Shown piece by piece: positions 55,697 to 62,691 of a DNA stretch of 64,000 nt; position 1 is the first letter of the stretch, and each line of letters opens with the position of its first letter. The translations under genes and the position numbers were made by a program. The stretch is from NCBI GenBank assembly GCA_963669315.1, contig OY770021.1, positions 1,798,001-1,862,000 of the forward strand, given 5' to 3'. This DNA is from SZUA-547 sp963669315. Its GTDB lineage: Bacteria > Pseudomonadota > Alphaproteobacteria > Rhodobacterales > Rhodobacteraceae. The notes under the pieces are model-generated. The model was not told the origin of the DNA. It worked only from the letters and a program-made list of their open reading frames with translations, and made no database searches.

Positions 55697-56050
55697 ATGT
55701 TTACGAGAATTCGTCAATCCGCCGCCGCATTCAGCGGTTCGGCGGTCTTTGCAGCGGTGGTCGGGCTGTCGCTCGCGGTTGGCGCAACTGGCGTATGCGC
55801 GCAGCAGCAGGGGGAGGCGTTTGACTTCAAGGATCCGCTGGAGGTCGAGCCATATGAAGCAGCCGAGGAGCGCGGGGATTATCGCCCCCGGTATGAGCGG
55901 GAATTGGGCAACGTCAACGAGACCCGCAACACTGGCGCATTTGATAGCGATCCGGGCGCGCAGAAGGGCGATTACAACTCCTTGAATGAGGAGATGGAAG
56001 GCCGCGGCGGCCTCGTACCGTTCTTCAAGAATACGTTCAGCGACCGCTAA
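55697..56050 (+). CDS. Small exported acidic protein
   Basis: 117 residues: signal peptide (about 1-35) and a mature part of about 80 residues rich in Asp, Glu, Tyr and Arg (PYEAAEERGDYRPRYERELGN). No Cys in the mature part, no domain recognised. It is on plus, opposite to leuC/leuD, with a CAGGAGCG-like site upstream. Possibly a minor envelope protein. Confidence 0.65.
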   Translation: MFTRIRQSAAAFSGSAVFAAVVGLSLAVGATGVCAQQQGEAFDFKDPLEVEPYEAAEERGDYRPRYERELGNVNETRNTGAFDSDPGAQKGDYNSLNEEMEGRGGLVPFFKNTFSDR

Positions 56051-56122
56051 GGACTTTTCAGCGCGCGACCGCCGGATCACAACCAAGTTGACGATGTGGG
56101 GTGGCGTACGCATATCTCTACT

Positions 56123-56638
56123 ATGATCAGACCCGCGATCCTTTGCGCGATGGCGACCGCGCTATGGCTAACGGCCCCGCCGGTTGCTGCGCAGGGTTTG
56201 ACCTTAACTGCGAAATCGTCGTCTCGCGCCGTCGCGATTAAATCGACGTCTCGAAGCGGGGTGACACTGCGCCTTCGCCGCGATCGCGATTCGGCGTCGC
56301 AATTGCCAGAACGCGAAGGAAGGCCGTGGAAGAAGCGGCGGTCGAAGCGCTGGAGACGTGCGCGGTATCCCTATTACCCCTCTTATTTCGGGCTAAGGCG
56401 AAAAGAGCCGCCGCGAACCGAAGTCGTCGTGATCGAAACTCAGGCACCGGCGCCCGAACCCCCGGTGGAACCCCCGCCTCCGCCGCCTCGCGTTGATCTT
56501 TGCCGAGCGGATGCATCGCCCGAACCGGACGGCGGGGGATCGGGCAGGGTGCGGTTTATGACGCCGCCGGAAGACGGCTGCCCCCGCTTTGCTCGTGCGC
56601 CATCGTCGGCGTCGACCACAGACAACGCCGCGCAATAA
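56123..56638 (+). CDS. Exported Arg- and Pro-rich protein
   Basis: 171 residues from the ATG at 56123 (a GTG at 56096 would extend it): signal peptide (about 1-24), a very basic segment (WKKRRSKRWRRARYPYYPSYFGLRRK) in two parts, then a Pro-rich stretch (EPPVEPPPPPPRVDL) and two Cys. Low-complexity, no family. Its stop codon borders the leuC terminator. Confidence 0.55.
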   Translation: MIRPAILCAMATALWLTAPPVAAQGLTLTAKSSSRAVAIKSTSRSGVTLRLRRDRDSASQLPEREGRPWKKRRSKRWRRARYPYYPSYFGLRRKEPPRTEVVVIETQAPAPEPPVEPPPPPPRVDLCRADASPEPDGGGSGRVRFMTPPEDGCPRFARAPSSASTTDNAAQ

Positions 56639-56664
56639 AAAACGCCCGCCGGATTGGCGGGCGT
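56636..56664 (-). terminator. Intrinsic terminator of leuC
   Basis: On minus: ACGCCCGCC, loop AATCC, GGCGGGCGT followed by a run of six T. A 9-bp stem with good T-tract 26 nt after the leuC stop. Confidence 0.85.
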
Positions 56665-56689
56665 CGTCGCTTCAGAGTTCAGTCGGACT

Positions 56690-58093
56690 TCAGCCCATTT
56701 CACGCACATCCGTCAGGCGGCCGGTGATCGCGGCGGCGGCGGCCATGACCGGGCTGACCAGATGAGTGCGCCCGCCGCGTCCCTGACGTCCCTCGAAGTT
56801 GCGGTTCGAGGTAGAGGCGCAACGCTCACCCGGCGCCAGCTGATCCGGGTTCATGCCCAGACACATGGAGCAGCCCGCCATGCGCCATTCGAAACCGGCC
56901 TCGATCAGTTTCTGCGCCAAGCCTTCTTCCTCGGCCTGCGCGCGGACGAGGCCTGAGCCTGGCACGATCATCGCGCGCAGCCCGTCCTTGACCTTGTGGC
57001 CTTCCATGATCCGGGCGACTTCTCGCAGATCCTCGATCCGGCCGTTGGTGCAAGAGCCGATGAAGACGGTGTCGATCTCGACTTCTTGCAAGCGGGTTCC
57101 GGGCGTTAGGCCCATATACTCCAGGCTGCGCGCGGCGGCTTCCTGCTTGCCGCCTTCGAAATCGCCGGGCGACGGGACAACGCCAGTGATCGGCAGAACG
57201 TCCTCAGGGCTGGTGCCCCAGGTGACGACCGGGGCGATGTCGGCGGCGTTCAGCGTCACCACCTTGTCGAAATGCGCGCCCTCATCGGTTTTCAAAGTGC
57301 GCCAGTAATTGACCGCCATCTCCCACGCCGCGCCTTTCGGCGCTTTGGTCCTGCCCCTCAGATACTCAAAAGTCTTTTCATCCGGCGCGATCAGACCGGC
57401 GCGGGCTCCGCCCTCAATCGCCATGTTGCAGACGGTCATGCGCCCTTCGACCGAGAGGCTCTCAATCGCTTCGCCGCAGTACTCAATGACATGGCCGGTG
57501 CCGCCAGCGGTTCCGGTCTCGCCGATGACGGTCAGTGTGATGTCCTTGGCGGTGACGCCTGTGGGCAGCGATCCGGTCACCTCCACCTTCATGTTCTTCG
57601 ATTTCTTCTGGATCAGCGTCTGGGTGGCGAGCACATGCTCCACCTCTGACGTGCCGATGCCGTGGGCCAGCGCGCCGAACGCGCCGTGGGTGGCGGTATG
57701 GCTGTCGCCGCAGACGATGGTCATGCCGGGCTGGGTCAGGCCCTGTTCCGGCCCGACGATATGCACGATGCCCTGACGGATATCGTCGACATCGTAATAC
57801 TCGACGTCGAATTCCTTGGCGTTTTGGCGCAGCGCATCGACCTGAATGCGGGATTGCTCATCCTTGATGCCCTCAACGCGCGTCGGGTCCGTCGGCACGT
57901 TATGGTCGGGCACAGCCAGCGTCGCCTCGGGCCGGCGGACGGTGCGTCCGGTCATGCGCAGGCCTTCGAAAGCCTGAGGGCTTGTCACCTCATGCACCAG
58001 ATGCCGGTCGATATAGAGCAGGCAGGTGCCGTCCTCGGCTTCGTGCGCTACATGGGCGTCCCAGATCTTGTCGTAGAGTGTCTTGGCGGTCAT
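56690..58093 (-). CDS. leuC: Isopropylmalate isomerase large subunit
   Basis: 467-residue LeuC, an aconitase-family hydro-lyase. [4Fe-4S] cysteines in [11 protein letters not shown] and [10 protein letters not shown], and the [22 protein letters not shown]-like region (here [14 protein letters not shown]). Leucine biosynthesis with LeuD. Separated from leuD by 2.5 kb carrying three plus-strand genes. ATG 58093. Confidence 0.97.
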   Translation of the reverse strand: [467 protein letters not shown]

Positions 58094-58156
58094 ATCGGGG
58101 TCTTCCTCGAAAAACGGTCTGAACAGGGTGGCCGCGCCACTGGGCGCGAAGCCGGG

Positions 58157-58246
58157 TCAGCCGCCGGCGCGGGCTCGTCGCCGCGCATGGAACCGCCATG
58201 GCAGGCGGTCGCGATCAGCGATCGAGATATAAGCCGCAGTGTTCAT
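58157..58246 (-). CDS. Possible 29-residue leader ORF of leuC
   Basis: ATG at 58246 begins within about one base of the start site predicted by the promoter at 58254-58282, so it would be leaderless. The peptide starts MNTAAYISIADRDRLPW and ends Arg-rich. It contains only one Leu codon, so classical leucine attenuation is unlikely. A CGCGCC-CAGT-GGCGCG stem (58133-58148) follows. Confidence 0.3.
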   Translation of the reverse strand: MNTAAYISIADRDRLPWRFHARRRARAGG

Positions 58247-58253
58247 GGGGCGG

Positions 58254-58282
58254 TGTCTATTCGCTCGACCGCCCGGCTTCAA
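58254..58282 (-). promoter_or_regulatory. Candidate leuC promoter
   Basis: On minus: TTGAAG (58282-58277), 17-nt spacer, TAGACA (58259-58254). It overlaps the stop codon of the upstream esterase and lies 160 nt before leuC. Confidence 0.5.
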
Positions 58283-59111
58283 GCGGTGCGACGGATTCGA
58301 ACCAGTCGAGCGCCAATTCAGTCCAGCCCTTGGGGATGCCGTGGCCGCCGGGTCCAAGAAGGAAGGTGACGGATCCGCCTTTGCATTTGGTCCATTCCTT
58401 CCGCCAGAGCGGTCCGGAGGCGTCGACCCTGGTCGCGCGTTGTTCGCAATCCATCTCGCGCCGCCATGTCAGCAGTCCGGCATGGATATCGGCCTGCCGC
58501 ATAAAGAAGAACGGATTCTGAAATCCACGCCCTTCCAGGGGAACTGTTCGATCCGAGAATCCGTGGGTGTGAAGCAGGTGAACGGGGCCTGCGCACTCGG
58601 TCGATGCCGGCTCCCAGAACCCGCCTGAAACGGGGGCGTATGCAGTCGCTGTATCCGGGTTCAGGCAAGCGACATCCCAGACCATCGAGGCCCCGCGAGA
58701 TGACCCCGCAAGCAAGATTCGGTTTGGGTCGAGCGCGAACCGCTCCGTGGCGTTGTTGATTGCCGCGCGAATAAATGTGAGGTCGTTACGGGGATAGGCT
58801 TGATAACCGTCGCGCACCGCCCAATCGGGCTTCGACTTCGGTCCGCCCCATTTGAGCCCGTCGAGTGCAATTAATGCGTATCCACGCTCGGTGAAGCCTT
58901 CTACAAAGCTCCTATTCGCTACGGCCTTTGCGCCGGAGCCGCCATAACCGTGCAACCAGATCACCGCTGGAGCGCCTTCTTGCTCGGCGGGCAGCACGGC
59001 GTGATAGACGCCGCTTTCGATCTCGCATGGGGTCTCTCCGCCGCAGGTGGGTTGCGCTTCGACCGCCAGCGGTGAGAACGCAATGGCAAGCGCGATCAAC
59101 TCCGTCCTCAT
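58257..59111 (-). CDS. Secreted PHB-depolymerase/esterase-like alpha/beta-hydrolase (second copy)
   Basis: 284 residues, signal peptide (1-19), oxyanion region WLHGYGGSGA, nucleophile AGSSRGASM (Gly-Ser-Ser-Arg-Gly), Asp/His candidates in LLHTHGFSDRTVP and GPGGHGIPKGW. LpqC-like. The start overlaps the upstream paralogue's stop (ATGA). Both copies keep a full triad outline, so both are probably active; substrate unknown. Confidence 0.8.
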   Translation of the reverse strand: MRTELIALAIAFSPLAVEAQPTCGGETPCEIESGVYHAVLPAEQEGAPAVIWLHGYGGSGAKAVANRSFVEGFTERGYALIALDGLKWGGPKSKPDWAVRDGYQAYPRNDLTFIRAAINNATERFALDPNRILLAGSSRGASMVWDVACLNPDTATAYAPVSGGFWEPASTECAGPVHLLHTHGFSDRTVPLEGRGFQNPFFFMRQADIHAGLLTWRREMDCEQRATRVDASGPLWRKEWTKCKGGSVTFLLGPGGHGIPKGWTELALDWFESVAPLEAGRSSE

Positions 59112-59965
59112 TGCGGCGCCCTGGCGGTGGCTACGGCCTCGAACCAGTCGAGCGCCAGCTTTGTCCAGCTCTGCGGCACGCCATGCCCGCCGGGATGGAC
59201 CGCAAGCTCCAGATGCGCGCCGGGGGCACAGTTCGTCCAGGCGCGGCGCCAGTATTCGCCGTCTTGCGATGTTTCATTTGGTGGGTCGGCTTTGCAGCCG
59301 AACGCATCTCGCAACAGGTTAAGGCCGGCGAAAAGATCGCCTTGCGTGATGCGCCCACCGCCGACCGAGCGTCCCTCCATCGGCACGACCGGATCGGCCC
59401 AGCCATGGGTATGCAGCAGCTTCGCTGGGCCAACGCATGTCTCGGGCAGGGGTCGCCACATCAGACCGGCGACAGGAATGTAGGCCGCGGCGGTCTCAGG
59501 CGCGTCGCAGGCGATCCGCCAGCTCATCATGCCGCCATTGGAGAACCCGCCGATCAGGACGCGGTCGCGGTCGACGCCGAGACGATCCACGGCGTCGCTT
59601 AACACGGCATTCAGAAACTCCGTGTCATCTCGAAGGGAAGGATTCGTCGCCCCCCGCGAATTCCACCATGCGGCGCGGGGACGACGCGGATGGCGCTGGC
59701 CGGTCGGGGCTATGAAAGCGTATCCGCGCCCGGTCGCCGAGCGCACCAGCGCCTTGTTTCGAATTGTGGATGCGCCGGTTCCGCCCAGCCCGTGCATAAA
59801 AACCACCACGGGATGCGGGCCGTCGCCCTTTGGAAGCGCCGCGTGATAGACGCCGCCATCCATTTCATAGCGGCAGGGTTTGGCGGTCGGGTCGCAGCCA
59901 TTAGCCGCGGCTGGCGCCGGGATCGCCGCCAGAAGGCTGACCATAAATATCGCCCTTAGGATCAT
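59108..59965 (-). CDS. Secreted PHB-depolymerase/esterase-like alpha/beta-hydrolase (first copy)
   Basis: 285 residues from the ATG at 59965, which directly precedes a signal peptide (ILRAIFMVSLLAAIPAPAAANG). Motifs FMHGLGGTGAS, GGFSNGGMM (nucleophile), HGWADPVVPMEG and HPGGHGVPQSW. Paralogous to the downstream copy. Exported hydrolase of the polyhydroxybutyrate depolymerase/feruloyl-esterase class. The 138-bp gap to rplS holds a terminator. Confidence 0.82.
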   Translation of the reverse strand: MILRAIFMVSLLAAIPAPAAANGCDPTAKPCRYEMDGGVYHAALPKGDGPHPVVVFMHGLGGTGASTIRNKALVRSATGRGYAFIAPTGQRHPRRPRAAWWNSRGATNPSLRDDTEFLNAVLSDAVDRLGVDRDRVLIGGFSNGGMMSWRIACDAPETAAAYIPVAGLMWRPLPETCVGPAKLLHTHGWADPVVPMEGRSVGGGRITQGDLFAGLNLLRDAFGCKADPPNETSQDGEYWRRAWTNCAPGAHLELAVHPGGHGVPQSWTKLALDWFEAVATARAPQ

Positions 59966-60055
59966 GCGCGCAGCCCGTTGGTTGACCGGCGCAGCATGAC
60001 GGGAAACAGCGCGCAGGTCACGGGAGCAGGCGGTCACGATCCCTTGAGACGAAAT

Positions 60056-60078
60056 CGGGCGGCCTGATGGACCGCCCG
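60056..60078 (-). terminator. Terminator after rplS
   Basis: On minus: CGGGCGG, 9-nt loop, CCGCCCG, then ATTTCG. A 7-bp GC stem 26 nt after rplS; weak T-tract. Confidence 0.55.
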
Positions 60079-60103
60079 CTGAATCCTAGGATCGAAGCGC
60101 CGA

Positions 60104-60505
60104 TTATTCGGCGGAGGCCTCCGGCGCGGTTTTCGCGGCCTTCGGCTTGTAGTTGGTCTTCTCGGCGATACGGGCCGATTTACCGCGGCGCGAGCGCAGG
60201 TAGTAGAGCTTGGCGCGGCGCACCTTGCCGCGGCGCACGACGGTGATCGCGTCGATGCTCGGCGAGTGGAGCGGGAAGATACGCTCAACGCCCTCGCCAA
60301 AGCTGATCTTGCGGACGGTGAAGCTGGCGCCAAGGCCAGAGCCGCCCTTGCGGGCGATGCAGACGCCCTCGTAATTCTGCACGCGAGAGCGCGAGCCCTC
60401 GGTGACTTTTACGCCGACGCGGACGGTGTCGCCCGGGGCGAAATCGGGAATATCCTTGCCAAGCTCGGCGAGGTGCTCGGCTTCAAGCTGCTGAAGCAGG
60501 TTCAT
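60104..60505 (-). CDS. rplS: 50S ribosomal protein bL19
   Basis: 133-residue L19 (FAPGDTVRVGVKVTEGSRSRVQ, GVERIFPLHSPSIDAI, AKLYYLRSRRGKSARI) with an Ala/Lys/Glu tail. Located at the 30S-50S interface. ATG 60505; it follows trmD closely. Confidence 0.97.
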   Translation of the reverse strand: MNLLQQLEAEHLAELGKDIPDFAPGDTVRVGVKVTEGSRSRVQNYEGVCIARKGGSGLGASFTVRKISFGEGVERIFPLHSPSIDAITVVRRGKVRRAKLYYLRSRRGKSARIAEKTNYKPKAAKTAPEASAE

Positions 60506-60509
60506 CGGT

Positions 60510-61397
60510 TCAGTCCTTCTGTGGCCGTCTTTTGACGGTCGATTGCGCGTCCGAGAGCTCTGCTTCTCCATTCGGGTCCTCAGAGGCCGCTTTTGCGGCG
60601 TGAGCCCGCCAGAGGTCGGGACGTCTTTCCTTCGTCAGCGCCTCCGCCCGGGATTGCCGCCATTCGGCGATCTTCGCGTGATGGCCGGAGAGGAGAACCT
60701 CCGGTATCTCGCGCCCTTCCCACACGGCGGGCCTTGTATAATGCGGGGCCTCCAAGAGACCCGCGCTGAAACTCTCATCCTCGGCGGACGCCTGATTGCC
60801 GAGAACGCGCGGTATAAGCCTAACTGTAGCGTCAATCAACGCCATTGCGGCGATTTCTCCGCCCGTCATGACGAAATCGCCCAGTGAGACCTCTTCGACA
60901 CGCCTTGCGTCCAGCACCCGCTGGTCGACGCCTTCGAACCGGCCGCAGAGCATGGTGACGCCCTCTGCTTCCGAGAATCGGCGCGCCATCGCCTGGTCGA
61001 ACGGGCGCCCACGTGGCGAGAGATAGATCACCGGCCAGTCCGCGTCTTTAGGGCGGGAATCCGCGCAATGGTCCAGCGCGCGGGCCACCACGTCCGGCTT
61101 CATCACCATGCCGGGGCCGCCGCCTGCGGGAGTGTCGTCCACCTGCCGGTGCTTGCCTTTGGCGAAGCGGCGGATGTCGATGGGATCGAGCGCCCAGAGC
61201 CCGGCGTCCAGCGCTTTTCCCAGTAGAGAGCCGCCGAGCGGGCCGGGGAACATTTCCGGAAAAAGGGTCAGCACCTGCGCCCGCCATGCGCCCGCCAATT
61301 GACGTCCGTCCTCCATTAGCGACCGCGGTTGGCGCGAGGGTGTGACGGCGATGCGGCCGTGGGATTTGCGGGGCGGTATTTTGGGTGTCAGGGCCAT
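60510..61397 (-). CDS. trmD: tRNA (guanine-N1)-methyltransferase TrmD
   Basis: 295-residue SPOUT methyltransferase: LTLFPEMFPGPLGGSLLGKAL, GGGPGMVMKPDV, the trefoil-knot segment IYLSPRGRPFDQ and GGEIAAMALIDA. Makes m1G37. About 45 residues longer than E. coli, with an N-terminal extension (residues 1-38) and a C-terminal tail of about 30. ATG 61397 overlaps the rimM stop; it is possible that translation starts further inside. Confidence 0.93.
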   Translation of the reverse strand: MALTPKIPPRKSHGRIAVTPSRQPRSLMEDGRQLAGAWRAQVLTLFPEMFPGPLGGSLLGKALDAGLWALDPIDIRRFAKGKHRQVDDTPAGGGPGMVMKPDVVARALDHCADSRPKDADWPVIYLSPRGRPFDQAMARRFSEAEGVTMLCGRFEGVDQRVLDARRVEEVSLGDFVMTGGEIAAMALIDATVRLIPRVLGNQASAEDESFSAGLLEAPHYTRPAVWEGREIPEVLLSGHHAKIAEWRQSRAEALTKERRPDLWRAHAAKAASEDPNGEAELSDAQSTVKRRPQKD

Positions 61398-61945
61398 CAC
61401 TCGGCCCCTGCACCATCTTCTCCGCCGCCCCCAAACACCCCGTCGGGCGGATCGGCGATCAGGCGGCCCGCGGAAAGATCGACGGTCGGAACCGCCTCCC
61501 TCGTGAAGGGCAGCAAGGCGGATTTGCGGCTCGGCAGGCTGATCTCCAGAAAATCGCCGGCGCCGTAGTCCTGCACCGCGCGGACCTCGCCCAGCTTTTC
61601 GCCACCCGTGTCGAACACGTCCAGACCGATCAGATCGGCGTGGTAGAACTCGTCATCGGGCAGGTTCGGCAACCGCTCGCGAGGGGCGTAGAGGCGCGTC
61701 CCTTTCAGGGCTTCCGCCTGCTCGCGCGTTCCAACGCCGCCCAGCCGGGCGGCGAAGCCGTTCTTCACCGCGCGGGTGACTTTCACAGTCCAGTTCCGCG
61801 CGCCATCCTCGGAGCTGAGTGGGCCGTAATCGCCAATCGCGCCCGGTTCGGCGCAGAAGCTTTTCAGCCGGACCTCGCCGCGCACGCCGAAAGCGCCGGC
61901 GATAGCGCCGACGCATATGCGCTCAGAATTGGCTCGGTCCGGCAT
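61397..61945 (-). CDS. rimM: 16S rRNA processing protein RimM
   Basis: 182-residue RimM. N-terminal IAGAFGVRGEVRLKSF and PRC-barrel (DEFYHADLIGLDVFDTGGEKLGEV). 30S maturation factor that binds uS19. It sits 26 nt after rpsP. Confidence 0.93.
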   Translation of the reverse strand: MPDRANSERICVGAIAGAFGVRGEVRLKSFCAEPGAIGDYGPLSSEDGARNWTVKVTRAVKNGFAARLGGVGTREQAEALKGTRLYAPRERLPNLPDDEFYHADLIGLDVFDTGGEKLGEVRAVQDYGAGDFLEISLPSRKSALLPFTREAVPTVDLSAGRLIADPPDGVFGGGGEDGAGAE

Positions 61946-61971
61946 CTCGACGCTCCGGGCAGGCCGGCCGA

Positions 61972-62358
61972 TTACTCGGCGGCGGCCTCTTCGGCCGGCG
62001 CGGCCTCCGCCTCAGAGGCTTCGGCGGCCTTGTCGGCCTTTTCCTGCGCGCGCTCTTTGGCCTTCTCGCCCGGCTCAGCTCTCTTCGGGTTGCTGCGCTC
62101 AGTCTTCTCCTGCGCGCCGGCGGCTTCCAGGAAACGGGCGACGCGATCCGAAGGCTGAGCGCCCTTCGAAATCCAGTCCATCACCTTCTCGACGTCCATT
62201 TTGACGCGATCTTCCGAGTCCTTCGGCAGCAGCGGATTGTAGGTGCCCAGCTTTTCGATGAAGCGGCCGTCGCGCGGCTTGCGGCTGTCGGCGGCGACGA
62301 TCGAGTAATAGGGGCGCTTCTTGGAGCCCCCGCGGGCGAGGCGAATCTTGATGGCCAT
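61972..62358 (-). CDS. rpsP: 30S ribosomal protein bS16 with C-terminal extension
   Basis: 128 residues; the first about 80 are S16 (IRLARGGSKKRPYYSIVAAD, DWISKGAQPSDRVARFL). The rest is a Lys/Glu/Ala-rich tail (KAKERAQEKADKAAEASE) typical of some alphaproteobacteria, probably disordered. 39 nt after the chorismate mutase. Confidence 0.95.
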   Translation of the reverse strand: MAIKIRLARGGSKKRPYYSIVAADSRKPRDGRFIEKLGTYNPLLPKDSEDRVKMDVEKVMDWISKGAQPSDRVARFLEAAGAQEKTERSNPKRAEPGEKAKERAQEKADKAAEASEAEAAPAEEAAAE

Positions 62359-62397
62359 TGGTCGTTTCTCCGTGGTGTTCGAGTGTCTGTCGCGGGG

Positions 62398-62688
62398 TCA
62401 GTCCCGCAGTTTCTCGTGGTTTCGAATGACGTTTTTGATGAGGAAGGTGATGAACGCTTCCGCGAAATCGGGGTCCAGCTCGGATTCCTTGGCCAACTCG
62501 CGAAGGCGCGCGACCTGCTTCACTTCGCGATCCGGCGTCGAAGGCGGGATGTTGAACTCGGCCTTCAACGCGCCGACGGCGCCAGTCAGCTTGAATCGCT
62601 CAGCCAGGATGTGAATGAGCGCGCTGTCGACATTGTCGATGCTTTTTCGGATCTGGCCGATTTCGGCCCAAGGGTCGCGTTCGGTCAT
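62398..62688 (-). CDS. Chorismate mutase (AroQ type)
   Basis: 96-residue all-helical chorismate mutase: IDNVDSALIHILAERFKLTG, ST-P-DREVKQVARL and the last helix FAEAFITFLIKNVIRNHE. Makes prephenate for Phe/Tyr. It sits between ffh and rpsP, a conserved alphaproteobacterial arrangement. Confidence 0.9.
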   Translation of the reverse strand: MTERDPWAEIGQIRKSIDNVDSALIHILAERFKLTGAVGALKAEFNIPPSTPDREVKQVARLRELAKESELDPDFAEAFITFLIKNVIRNHEKLRD

Positions 62689-62691
62689 GGT

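Noticed and set aside
58157..58246. Classical leucine attenuator peptide before leuC
   Set aside because: The short ORF has only one Leu codon and no clear terminator/antiterminator pair.
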